Positions 23,660-33,363 of a DNA stretch of 64,000 nucleotides are shown one piece after another (the first letter of the stretch is position 1; each line of letters starts with the position of its first letter). A program made the translations under genes and the position numbers. The DNA lies in NCBI GenBank assembly GCA_002205965.3, contig NADL03000638.1, positions 716,408 to 780,407 of the forward strand, given 5' to 3'. The notes beneath the pieces are model-generated. The model was not told the origin of the DNA. It ran no database searches and saw nothing but the letters and a program-made list of their open reading frames with translations. The stretch is from Kappaphycus alvarezii (lineage: Eukaryota; Rhodophyta; Florideophyceae; Gigartinales; Solieriaceae).

Positions 23660-24360
23660 GACACCATACGGCAGAAAATGTTTGCTAGACCCTATTCGTT
23701 CGTTTGTTCGTAGTGCACTCGGTATCACACCGTCTCGGTATCGCGCTATTCCCAGGATCTACTTGTTGTACGGTCTGCTCTCGGCGCTCTGTCGACGTCG
23801 CGCCCGTTTTGGATCCAAGCGGCCAACATGCTTTGACCGGCAAGTACGAAGACGGTATGACTTTGCAGAATCACGTCCTTCGCGACATTCTTGCCCGCTT
23901 CTGTAAGGAAGTTGGCATCGCTGCAGTTGTGAAACATACGCTTAACGTTCAGATCTCGGTTCTCCTAGTCATTGGGAGTCCCGTCCATTACGAATGGACG
24001 TCTACATTCCGGGTGCCTATGGTCCTCACACAAGTGATATTGCCCGTCCTTCAGGTCGCCGCCACATCTCCCCAAGTACAGTTACCGCAGATGCTACCGC
24101 CACACTCGCAGAGCGCGAGAAACATCGTCATTACGGCGATTACTGCCACCAACTGTTATCCTCCTTTCCCCTGTCGGGTTGATATCTATGGCGCCTTGGG
24201 TGACAAGGGCCAGAGGTGTTTGCGACGCCTCGCTTCCTTCGCTGCTTCCCATCTTGGTACCTCTCCTCAGCAGAAACTTTGCAACTTCGTCACCCGTTTT
24301 GTGTTTAGCCTCCAAGTGATGCAGGCGCGACAGGTTGCCACCCGCCGGATGCCTGCGTAG
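23660..24360 (+). pseudogene. C-terminal remnant of an RT-family protein, copy B
   Basis: The frame to 24360 reads SALGITPSRYRAIP (another frame), then LDPSGQHALTGKYEDGMT and NHVLRDILARFCKE, then DIYGALGDKGQRCLRRLASF and MQARQVATRRMPA before TAG. In between, a second frame supplies MDVYIPGAYGP and ATATLAEREKHRHYGDY. Together these follow the order of the RT-family tail: a Cys/His 'HALTC'-like motif (here HALTG), the RPADV..DVTV nuclease-like core, and the 'GGWG..A.....LA' end. At least two frameshifts separate them. Like copy A it lacks the RT domain. Confidence 0.65.
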
Positions 24361-24429
24361 TTGATTTCTGAATACTCTCCGCGCACTTCGTCCCTTCGAA
24401 CCCGTATCTCTCGGTCCCGTTGTGCAGGA

Positions 24430-24553
24430 ACAGTACGTTTAGTGTACTGTACTGCACAGTAGATGGTCTCAGCAATACAGTATTGTACAGTACAGTACTA
24501 TACAGTAATATGGCACTGCCGTGGAATACTGTACGTACAGTAACTGTACAGTG
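24430..24553. repeat. Dense GTAC palindrome cluster
   Basis: About 124 bp are packed with TACAGTA/TACTGTA words, including the perfect 16-bp palindrome TACTGTACGTACAGTA (24527-24542) and ACTGTACAGT directly after it. It lies 420-540 bp upstream of the small membrane-protein gene. Part of it (agcaatacagta) recurs at 1459-1475. Confidence 0.7.
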
Positions 24554-24972
24554 CTGAAGTCTAAAAAGACAAATTCACCTTATTTCTTTTGCCGTCGAAT
24601 TCAATCGCATTCAGACTGAACAGCTTAAATTGAAAAAAATTGCCGGTGTGTCAATTATCATTCTTTATTCATTTCGGTGCTTGTTACGAATGCGCATAGG
24701 GCGGTAGCATCAGACGGCAAGCCTTGCCTAAAAGTTCATCTCTCTGCAATCCGCTCTATATCTACAACAATCCTCCAACTTGTCGTTGCAAAGATTGGAT
24801 TGGCCACAGCATTGCAGACAACGAAATCTGAGAGCGATCGGATTGGCATCCTCCAAAGTCGTTCAGAGTGCTACATCAGCCTTCCTGTTTGCAGCTGTTG
24901 AAAGCGTCATCCAAGTATACACAAACCCGGTCGGTCGTCGCACAAAACCAAGCTCACTCGAAATTGCGTTCC

Positions 24973-25398
24973 ATGGCATCACCCTCAGCTATTCGCATCG
25001 CAGTTGCGACCTCCATCGTAACTACTGGCGCCGCCGCATACTACTTTCTCTCAGACGGTGGAAATCCAGAAACGCTAGACCAACGTTTTCGCGATACTCG
25101 TGCAAAGTTAGATACCACCGTCACTTCCGCACGAACTTGGACTTCCAACACTGCTGCTTCCTTGCAGTCAAATGGAACTCGTGGTGCTGACGGTCATGCG
25201 ACAGAAATTGATCAGCAGCCTCTGCAGACCGAGCAGCCGCTGAAGCATGAACAGACGTCAGTTGCACCCGCCGAGCAACTGGTCAGAAGAGAACAGAGAG
25301 AGTGCCACACGTGCAGTGGACCACGAATATGGTTTTTTGCGGAAAAGCTCAGGCTTAAGCGCCGCTTCACGCCTTATCCGGATCCCCCACGCGAATGA
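24973..25398 (+). CDS. Small single-span membrane protein, hypothetical
   Basis: I do not recognise the family. The ATG at 24973 (context ccATGGca) starts a 141-residue protein with a short polar lead (MASPSAIR) and one hydrophobic stretch (about residues 9-26, IAVATSIVTTGAAAYYFL). Then comes a soluble region with a helix-like repeat of Arg/Asp/Thr (LDQRFRDTRAKLDTT) and a Gln/Glu-rich tail. This layout fits a membrane anchor or an organelle-targeted protein. The frame is open upstream to an earlier ATG at 24868, but the later ATG directly precedes the hydrophobic segment. The basic C-terminal 25 residues look less natural, so an intron or different end is possible. It is convergent with the C2-domain gene downstream (tail to tail, about 320 bp apart). 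Confidence 0.5.
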   Translation: MASPSAIRIAVATSIVTTGAAAYYFLSDGGNPETLDQRFRDTRAKLDTTVTSARTWTSNTAASLQSNGTRGADGHATEIDQQPLQTEQPLKHEQTSVAPAEQLVRREQRECHTCSGPRIWFFAEKLRLKRRFTPYPDPPRE

Positions 25399-25719
25399 CA
25401 AATACAATCAAAATATTACACGACATTCCTGATTCCCCTATGGTGTTGACAGGGTAGACGGTCTGGGCAAGACAACGTTGCCGAGGTGCAAAGGACGTCT
25501 TTTAGAGCCTCTGCAGTTTTCTTGCGATACTGTTCCAAGTTTATTATGCACACAACGCCACAATTGAGATGGATCGCTAATGCACCTGCTAAGCGTGGTA
25601 ATTTTGGGTATGAAGGGAGCTGTTGGGATCTGCAAGTTCCTCCCACAACGGGGGCCGGTCGATCACAGCAGAAATTTGTACGCGAAGTCGCAAGGAAGCG
25701 TCCGCCCGCGCAGCGTCAA

Positions 25720-27150
25720 TCAAAGGGAAATTATACACCTTTCCCTCACCTCCCCCTGAATGGCTTCCGCTAACGAGCTAAATGCATGTCCAAGCATTTG
25801 CCCTGAGTACAAATCCAAAACTTCGTACTGAATCCTCTCCGTCACATCCACTGACCCATCTAAAGTGACGTGGAAGGACTGCTCAAAGTCCGGATTTTCA
25901 ACGGAGAAGATGCCAGGCATATCGTAAGCTGCACTCGTATGGAACTCGTGCCTACCGATGCGTACACGTACATAAGGACGTCGTTTCGGCGGCAGATTTT
26001 TCGCCTCGTCGATGTCGACGGTGAGTAAAAGAGAAGAACAATACGTGCCGCGTTTCTTGCCTTGCCGTTGCTCCAACAGCGCATCCTGTGCTTCGCGCAG
26101 ATTTGTGGACAATGGAAGCCATTTTGCGGCAATTCTGACTACCGGTATGGCGTCTTCCGGAGAATCCTCAAGTTGAATAGGGCGCACTCCAGTATTCACT
26201 AGATCCTTCACCAGAACAAAAGCGCGACCAAGGAAATCATCTTGGCCTAAGTCTGAATCATAAGCCTCGATTTGCAGTTCCTGAGAGGGCGACTCGGTTG
26301 TGAGAACGAAATCGAAGATCTCATCTTGCCACTCTGGTTCAGAGCAGCTATTGATAGGTTTTGTGTCGTAGCTCTTACTGCCATGGCGAATACGCAAATA
26401 GACGTCGGGAAGTTCGCTTTGACCTATTGCTTGCTTGAGAGGATTGCGATCAGTGCACGGGAAACCGTTACCACTTATTGCTGCGACACGGAGAACGCCA
26501 AGGGGCTTTGCTACAAAATGCAGATAGTCGGTATCTGGGGCGATCTTGCCGGCAACTCGATGAGGGAGCACTGCGATGGAGGCAAAGACGTCCTCCACGA
26601 CGCTTTTAACGGTGCCACGAATGAGTGACTGGTCAGCCAGAGCAGCAACGCCTGTGAGCTTGTAATCGATTTGCGGACGATTGATAAAAGCAACTTGCAC
26701 AGCGCCGATAAGCGGAATGCGATTGATTAATGGACGGAACAGAACCTCTACACGACCCTTAACTTGGGTGTCTTGGACGCCAAAGACTATACCTGCGTAG
26801 CGCATTTCTATCTCGGGATTTCCCTCATAGACAATATCAGCCTCGAGGACTGGACAAATGTCCATGGCGGAATAACGGCGCTCGTAAACTGAGACGCGCT
26901 CAATACGGAGAGGATCGTTGCCAATGTTGATGCGGGTGAAGCGTGGAGCGGGTATTCCTGCTGGCATGGCTGAGTGAAGGGCTGGTTGAATATACTCCTG
27001 AACAGTAAAGGTTACAATCTGAGCAACGTATGGCCAGACCTCTTGAACGATATACGATAGCCATCTGGAGCTTTCATCTTGATTGTCGGTGCCCAACGTT
27101 TCCAAGTGACGACGGGTGATACTGGCATTGAGGTATAGATTTGGATCCAT
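25720..27150 (-). CDS. Extended-synaptotagmin-like SMP + two C2 domain protein
   Basis: A single uninterrupted frame encodes 476 residues. Residues about 25-210 match an SMP lipid-binding module (SSRWLSYIVQEVWPYVAQIV, then PRFTRINIGNDPLRI and VLEADIVYEGNPEIEM). SMP domains form tubular dimers that carry glycerolipids between ER and plasma membrane. C2A spans about 215-345, with PEWQDEIFDFVL and AYDSDLGQDDFLG; D298, D300 and D304/D305 are likely Ca2+ ligands, with D234 in the first loop. C2B spans about 368-470 (LLLTVDIDEAKNLPPKRRPY) and lacks the usual acidic loop residues, so it may be Ca2+-independent. The N-terminal membrane hairpin that anchors E-Syts and tricalbins in the ER is missing. 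The bases just before the ATG (cctccccttag) look like a splice acceptor, so an upstream exon could supply it. Confidence 0.9.
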   Translation of the reverse strand: MDPNLYLNASITRRHLETLGTDNQDESSRWLSYIVQEVWPYVAQIVTFTVQEYIQPALHSAMPAGIPAPRFTRINIGNDPLRIERVSVYERRYSAMDICPVLEADIVYEGNPEIEMRYAGIVFGVQDTQVKGRVEVLFRPLINRIPLIGAVQVAFINRPQIDYKLTGVAALADQSLIRGTVKSVVEDVFASIAVLPHRVAGKIAPDTDYLHFVAKPLGVLRVAAISGNGFPCTDRNPLKQAIGQSELPDVYLRIRHGSKSYDTKPINSCSEPEWQDEIFDFVLTTESPSQELQIEAYDSDLGQDDFLGRAFVLVKDLVNTGVRPIQLEDSPEDAIPVVRIAAKWLPLSTNLREAQDALLEQRQGKKRGTYCSSLLLTVDIDEAKNLPPKRRPYVRVRIGRHEFHTSAAYDMPGIFSVENPDFEQSFHVTLDGSVDVTERIQYEVLDLYSGQMLGHAFSSLAEAIQGEVRERCIISL

Positions 27151-27497
27151 GCTCTAAGGGGAGGATAGAGGAAGATTTAAAGGAGCACTGGCGGAGGACC
27201 AGGGGGACAGAGAAATGTGCAGCGTACGGACTGACTACCAACGCACAGGCGAGCGAACAGGGAGGTGGCTCATGGTGGTGTGAAGATGCAGCAGGGCTCC
27301 TGTCAAAATCTTTTGCTTTACATGTTGTAGATGCATTTCGCTCTTGAATGGAATTCGCAGATATTGTTTTGACTTCATTAATTTGATGCGAAATTTATTC
27401 GACGAATCTGTGAAACTCAAAGTGAGCCCATAACTGGATGGCCGCTCCCTGGATGGATCAATGATATCACTGATGTCAACATCAACCATAACAGTTT

Positions 27498-27534
27498 GTA
27501 CAGTACTGTACTTTCCAAACTTTGTACTGTACAG
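27498..27534. promoter_or_regulatory. GTAC palindromes upstream of the SMP-C2 gene
   Basis: A perfect 14-bp palindrome GTACAGTACTGTAC (27498-27511) and GTACTGTAC (27524-27532) lie about 350-385 bp upstream of the start codon at 27150 on the minus strand. The regulatory role is inferred. Confidence 0.4.
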
Positions 27535-27600
27535 TCCCCCCAAAAAATAAGACCAACAGCACAGTGATTTTTTGGCACACACATGTCTTACCCATGCGTG

Positions 27601-28250
27601 TACGGCATGTACAATACTGTTGCGGCTACCTCGAAAAAAATCTGTTGCACGGTACAAGCGTTTGACCAAAGAAGAAGAGGAAGAATGGCGCCTTATTGTT
27701 TTTAGACAAGTCCGCACTACACAGGACCTCGGGTTCCGCTAGAATGACGACTCTGGGCAATGGCTGAACCAGTTGCCACTCAAGCGAGAATGGGACCGGA
27801 AGAAAACTCCACCACCTGAACCGAGGATTCAGGAGGCTTGAAAAAACTCCCGCTGTAAGCACTTGGGCTTACAGAAAGAGACCGCGACGACAACGACGAG
27901 AACTCTGGACGAGCGAGCTTGACGACCAGCCCGCAAGGCTGTGAAGAGCACAATCCCTCGCGGGCCGTCAAAATGACGGTGAATTTAAGCGCGACAGGGA
28001 ATGGTGAACTTCACAAACCTTGTTCGAGTGACCAAGTTGCGCATCCACAGTGTAATGTCCCCCCGGTCTACTACCACAGAGGTACAGGACCCCTAAACGC
28101 AAACTCATCTGCGAATACGCGACGACGTTTTCGCGAGTAGTATGACGGAGGTTGTAGGGACGGAGCAAATATTGGTGGTACGAGGAGAATGAAAAGGCAG
28201 ACGCGGCAAGGGAAAGGGCGAACTTCAAGGGGGTGTGGGAGACAGTAACC
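27601..28250. repeat. Dispersed repeat, copy interrupted by an insertion
   Basis: Bases 27609-27669 (aatactgttgcggctacctcg ... gcgtttgacca) match 34785-34831, and 28029-28145 (tgaccaagttg ... aggtacaggaccc ... aaacgcaa) match 34824-34945. The two halves are contiguous in the 34.8 kb copy but separated here by about 360 bp. A fragment also occurs near 37655-37675 (ccccggtccaggcccgcgg). The coding status is unclear. Confidence 0.65.
27670..28028. mobile_element. Approx. 359-bp insertion flanked by TGACCAA
   Basis: The segment splits a dispersed repeat that is continuous elsewhere (34.8 kb) and is bordered by the 7-bp direct repeat TGACCAA at 27663-27669 and 28029-28035, as expected of a target-site duplication. 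It contains a hairpin (CTGTAAGC / GCTTACAG, 27853-27874) but no coding motif or clear terminal inverted repeat. Confidence 0.5.
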
Positions 28251-29009
28251 TAGGTCGGAATTTATTGACATACAATTGGCCGCTATAAGGACAGGGGTGC
28301 GACTCTTGGGAAATGTTGCTGGGAACCGTTTATGTTTCGAATTGGACAAGCTAGGCAAGGGTATCGAGAAGTGCTGAACGACGACGGCTGTGGACATCTA
28401 TCTCTATAAAACCAGCGGAGGAGCACGGGCAGAGTAGGGGACGCAACTGGTGGCGGGAATTATGGAAAGAGAACAACACGTAACACGGCAATCAGGAGAC
28501 GCGGTTGAGTTGGGAATGGAGTTCGTTATGGTAATGGAAACCATAATGGGCTACGCTGCTGGTAAGGAGCATACCAAAGACTTGGAGCAAGTAAAGGAGG
28601 TCGCGCAGGACGTGGCAGCAGCAGGGGAGAAAGCGGTGGAGGAGGCCAGGAAGCTTTAGAACGTGCAATTAGTGCACAAGAAACGCTGCTGGGTCGAACG
28701 GGTGCAGACTGAGGACGAATAAAAGATTTTGTCAGTTAAAGAAGTGAGGCGCAGGCAGTGGGGAAGTTTCGCAGGTCAAGTCGGGGTAGATGAGCATAAG
28801 CGCAAGAAGTTGGCACTAAGGATGGAGAAAGTGAGCGAATACGGAGCTGCGGGGAGGGATTTTACAGATTGGACTTTAGGTTGCGATGAGGAATTATTTT
28901 TGATTTTTTGACTCGACTTTGCCTGTTTTTCCAGTTGGTATTCTTTGATTTTTTTATGTACTCGAGTAGCGCGCAAGGTACGAGTGATAAAGTGCAATTA
29001 GTGTGTGGC
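28251..29009. other. Intergenic stretch, no confident gene
   Basis: Purine-rich DNA gives two short plus-strand frames (28450-28659 and 28729-28911) rich in Glu, Lys and Ala, probably reflecting base composition. No motif is recognised. Confidence 0.4.
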
Positions 29010-29360
29010 ATTTACACGGGGTAAATGTGGGGTGATTTAATATTTGAAAAATATGGTTGGTTGTGGCCCGGAATATCCTACAGGGTGCCGAGTAATACCT
29101 CTTAAATTCCTCTAAAAAGCTGGCTCAAGCCCCCCCAGCAGACAGGCTGCGTTGGACATTACGGCCGCGGCAGCGTGTCTCTGAGTTAGTACCGCACGGA
29201 CCTTACCATATGCCTCCATTTACACGTGTATTGTCAGCGAAATGCAGTGAGACGTACGGCAGTGTTCTGTCAGGGGAACTGTGGGTGATTTAATACTGAA
29301 ATATAAGGTCGTTTGTGGCCCGGGGTATCCTACAGGGTGCCCAGTAATTCTTCTGAAATT
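29010..29360. repeat. Two more copies of the dispersed repeat seen at 1.2 kb
   Basis: 29021-29170 (ggggtgatttaatatttgaaa ... ggaatatcctacaggg ... gcgttggacattacggcc) and 29283-29350 (gggtgatttaatac ... ggtatcctacagggtgcccagtaat) match the block at 1212-1400. The second copy is shorter and more diverged. Confidence 0.7.
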
Positions 29361-29531
29361 ATATTCTGTCAGCAACGTAAATAGTTTGCATTTGGTTTGC
29401 ATTTAGTGCTTCTCTGTGGTCTATATAAAGTGCCTCTGACCTGGTCTCCAGGTCCAGAGAGGCATCAGTGATTGTGTGGCAAGCAACCGGATCCGTGCTT
29501 TACAGCTTCAAACAGAAATTGTAACAGTACA

Positions 29532-29822
29532 TGTGAATCGACGGGAGTAGAGCACTGTTAATTCAAACGGCTTGTTTTTTAGGTTTAGTTTAGTCTTTTA
29601 CCATTATTTTTACGCCCTACAGTGCTCGTCGCTCTGAGCGTCGATGCCTCCAATAAATACCGACGGCGGGCGTGGCGATTTGGGGGGCTCACACCCTTCT
29701 CATCGTCGTCGTGTGTTGTACGTTGAACCGTATCGCCAGCGTTGTTCCGTCGACGGAAAGCGCGCTCACCGAGACAACAGGTCGGTCGAAGGCCTGTCCA
29801 CGAACAACGCAGTACGATCACA
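29532..29822 (+). repeat. 5' LTR of the copia element
   Basis: Starts TGTGAATCGACGGG and ends near cgatcaCA. It contains a possible polyadenylation signal (ccAATAAAtacc) at about 29653. It matches 34485-34774 throughout, apart from about 20 differences and a one-base indel. Confidence 0.9.
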
Positions 29823-31351
29823 CTAATTAGTAACGTCGTACCGACGCACTTGTCTCTCGACACCACGTCCAACTCCCCGCGCCGGCACTCCATCCTCCGT
29901 TCTTCACCCCCATTCCCTCCCACTTACCACCGCATTTCTGTACCCCTTCTCCCCCACCCAAAAACTTCGATCCCCAATTGGTTTGTGCTGCTGAGATCGT
30001 TGTTCGTACAGCAGTGTCCGTTGGCCTTGCTGCTTTTGGTTATTGATTGTCGGTCGTTGGTTGCCGATTGTCTGTTGTTTGTTTTTGTCGCTCACTACTG
30101 CTAGCTGTTGTATCACTGACTGCTGCTGGCTGTTGTTGGCTGTCGGCCGTCGGCCGTTGCCCGCTACTGCTGTTGAGGTCGCGAATGCTTGTGTTTGCAA
30201 CTGACTGCCGTTGGTCACTACTGTTGTCAAAGCTGTAGGAGCTTTTGTTTGCAGTTTAGTTACTGGTCACTACTGTTATCGGGGCTGTTGGCGCCTGTGT
30301 TCTGTTGTTGTCTTTTGCTGGTTGTTGACAGCACCTGTGGCCAGTGATTGCTGGGCCTCTGGTTACTAAAAGGATTTGTTGGTTCACCTATCGGCGGTGG
30401 ACGAAGCTCGCTGAAGTTCTGGTCTTGCGTCGAGTGTTGTTTCGCTGGGTGGGGCAGCAGTCGACGATTGTGCGTGATCCGGTGTTGTCGGTGGGCTGAA
30501 GCTGTTGACGCCCTGCGCACCACAGGGTACAGCTATTCAGGGAGCAACTGCTACGCCACATACTGTGAGCTTCCGCATGCGGTCACTTCAATCGCCCAGG
30601 CAAGGAGAGAAGTCCCAGGGGAAGTGGTCCTAACGACTAAACCCCCGCCTATCTGACTACTCTTTCGAGAAGGGATTTCACTTCGCTTCATTGAAGACAC
30701 TCCCGAATAATCTCTGCACTGTCTACAGGCATATTGCGTGGGGACCAGGGTGGCTTATCGCTTTATTGTTTCCTAAGTGCATTGAATCACATCTACGCAG
30801 CTAGAGCTGAAGCCCGAGGAACTTAATACTGGAGGTGATACATTACTAGGAACTAATAGGACGTGATTAGTTTTTGGACTGGCTGTTGAGGCTTGTTGGG
30901 AAGAGTCGCAGCGAAAACTCCTACAAGGTAAGGACCGGGCTAAGGCTGTCTTAGATAGCTCCGGGAGATATCCCGAACAGATTAATAGCTACCTTGCACT
31001 GGGCCTGTGCCTGGTTAGACTGCTGGAAAAGGCTCCCTCTCCGGAGTGTGGGCGACTCCGTGCCAAGGGTCAATACCCGAACCCTCCGCCGGTAAGGGAC
31101 CGGTCGCCAAGGGTCAGAGTACCCTCAACCTCCGCCAGTAGGGTACTGGTCGCCAAGGTTCGGAGTACCCTGAACCCTCCGCCAGTAGGGGACTGGCCGC
31201 CCAGGGTCGAACCATCCTACCTTTACTCGAGATCACAAGGCCCGGTTCGAACGGACAATCTGGAAGCTGCTCATCTCTGCTGGTATCTCTTTTTAGTCTC
31301 CGTGTCGACATTCGCCATACTACTGTAGCCCTCGGAGAAACAACACCGAAA
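29823..31351 (+). other. Long untranslated leader of the copia element
   Basis: No gene. From about 30000 to 30350 it is a cryptic TTG/CTG-rich low-complexity region (which reads as Gln/Asn-rich protein on the minus strand, an artefact). A tandem repeat follows at 31068-31205. I could not match a tRNA primer-binding site next to the LTR. Confidence 0.6.
31068..31205 (+). repeat. Three tandem 46-bp repeats in the copia leader
   Basis: Units start at about 31068, 31113 and 31159, with the shared pattern 'ggtcagagtaccct' ... 'cctccgccagtaggg' ... 'actggtcgcca'. They are imperfect (a few substitutions each). Confidence 0.8.
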
Positions 31352-32755
31352 ATGTCGCTACCAGGTCCCAGCGCACCTGAGGGAGATAATTTACCACTGC
31401 AGTTCATGAAGTCTATCACTGCTCGCGAGTTGCTTCACTTACTAGTGCTCAAAAGGGTTTCATTGTCTCAATCCGATTGTTAGATCGGGACCTCCACGGT
31501 GAACAACTTCGGGAAATGATTGCAGAATTATTCCCGCCTGCGAACCTCTTCGCACAAGAGATATGCGATCTCCCTTCTGTATGGGTAGAACTGCGAAACT
31601 TCCTCAATGCTAGAGGTGCAAACCTTCCGCAGCATTCTTCTAGAAGGATCATACTCACGCTGGCTCCCGGCCTCTGCTCCGAAGCAGAGGACCGGGACGC
31701 CGCTTTTAAAATCGCTAATCTCATCGTCACCGCCGGCCGCAAAGTTCGACCCAACATGCAACGTCAGGAGCCTAGTGTTATAGAAACTCGCGAATCGGTT
31801 GGAAATGAAGGACAGGGTGGAAACGATGGAGGTAGGCTCGCGCACAATGTTGCTTTGCGGCTCAAGGACTCGGACAAGAAATTTTCTGGCGACCTCGGCG
31901 AGTGCTGGATGGAATTCGTGGACAAGTACTCACAAACTGCCAGGGACTATGGCCTAAGTCCCCCGCAAAAGCTCCAATACCTCCACAATTTGCTTTCGAA
32001 GGATGCGAGGCTGTTCTATCTCGCGGAAGTGGAAACCAATGCCCAGACCTTCGCGCAAGCTGTGGGCATGATCAATCAAGAGTATAATTCGCCTGTGAGA
32101 CAGACCAGGGTGAAAAACTATCTTAATACCATACGCGTTTCGGAACTTGTTAAGAATGGCCTTCAAATCTCGCTTGCTCTTGCGAAGTTGTACAAGCTGA
32201 TAACGAAGCTATCTCGCCAGGTACCAGCATCCCACCGCAGGGATTCGCACAGGATCGAGTTCTTGCGAAAAGCTACAGTCGGATACCCATGGTCGCGTGA
32301 GCCGCTAGGCCGTGTCGCAACCACAATCTCTCATTCCAAATGCTTTATGGTGAGCTGGAGGCCGCGCTCCAGCTGGATAAGGAAGCGAAGCAGGCGATCG
32401 CGAGGGATAATGCACTTGGACGAAGCCCCGTACACAACAGTAGCAATATCGGGATACACTATGCAGTACAAGGCAGGCATAGTTTCAACCCGAGAAGCAT
32501 CAATCATCGGCTCCAGCAGCCCCGCAAAATGCCAGGTAAGCATCTCGACATCGCTAGCTGCTTCAACTGGGAGAACCTTGGCATATGCTCAGAGATTGCC
32601 CGCGACCGCTGAATGCTGCCAGGGCTGCTGCCATGAAGCTTGAGTACTACCGTAAGAAGGACTCTAAAAAGCACTCAGTGCACATGTTTCTCGCGGAACT
32701 TTGCGATCAGCTGGACGTACCTCAATACGAAGACGGGGCAGGCGAAGAATAAGAA
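31352..32755 (+). pseudogene. Copia gag, frameshifted
   Basis: The likely start is the ATG at 31352 (MSLPGPSAPEGDN). The frame shifts near 31440 into a long frame with ELFPPANLFAQEI and KFSGDLGECWMEFVDKYSQT, then LSPPQKLQYLHNLLSKDAR, typical of copia gag capsid. Another shift near 32300 leads to LYGELEAALQLDKEAKQAIA. The zinc knuckle near 32560-32600 is damaged twice: its second Cys is Trp (CFNW) and a frameshift splits it from HMLRDC. The frame ends at a TAA at 32753-32755. Intact gag would package the element's RNA in a virus-like particle. Confidence 0.8.
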
Positions 32756-33303
32756 GATGATGACGTCGAAATATTCCAGGCGGCACTTCGAGGCGAATAT
32801 AAAGCAGAAAATCCCGACCCTCCTGTAACGGGACTCCACGAGCTCTATACAGAAATAGACTCTGACCTACATGAGATATTCGTTATGACGAAATCATGGG
32901 AGCCTCCTACAGAGAAGACCTTTCAGGGAGGATGCATTGATTCAGGCGCAGAAAAGAAAGTGATCGGAAGTATTCAAGCCGAAGCATACTGCAGGCTTCT
33001 TAATGTTGATCTTCCGAATTTACTGAAGGGGGAAGAAGTATTGATGTACAGAGAAAGGCCTGCCGCTAAATGGGTTGGACCCTTCGTGGTTAGAAAAATT
33101 TAAGGTAAAATGCTATCATTGGACAGTGGAGATCGCACCATCCGAGCGTCAATTGACAAGGTCAAGCATTTTATTGAAAGCAACGGCCCACCACCCATCG
33201 AGGATCTCAGCGCAATAATCCCGGAGGTCGTCACAGAACCTGAAAGAAACTCTCTGGGGAAGAGAACACAAGCGTCCCCATCGCGGACACAGATCCAGAT
33301 ATA
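32756..33303 (+). pseudogene. Copia protease fused to integrase tail by deletion
   Basis: The frame continues past the gag stop: acidic DDDVEIFQAAL, then GGCIDSGAEKKVIG, an aspartic-protease active site (D-S-G instead of the common D-T/S-G). A few residues later it jumps to KGEEVLMYRERPAAKWVGPF and IDKVKHFIES, which in copia lies after the integrase core. The whole catalytic integrase region is therefore missing at about 33000-33030. A TAA at 33101-33103 interrupts the join. Confidence 0.7.
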
Positions 33304-33363
33304 GGACTCGGTAACAAAGATGATGACAATGAAGGAGGAGAACCCATAGCTACACTGGGCCAA

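Noticed and set aside
27235-27717. 160-residue minus-strand frame upstream of the SMP-C2 gene, as the missing membrane exon
   Set aside because: It has no hydrophobic hairpin and overlaps the GTAC cluster and the dispersed repeat.
29904-30523. Minus-strand Gln/Asn-rich frames at 29.9-30.5 kb
   Set aside because: They are products of the TTG/CTG-rich low-complexity leader of the copia element and have no domain.
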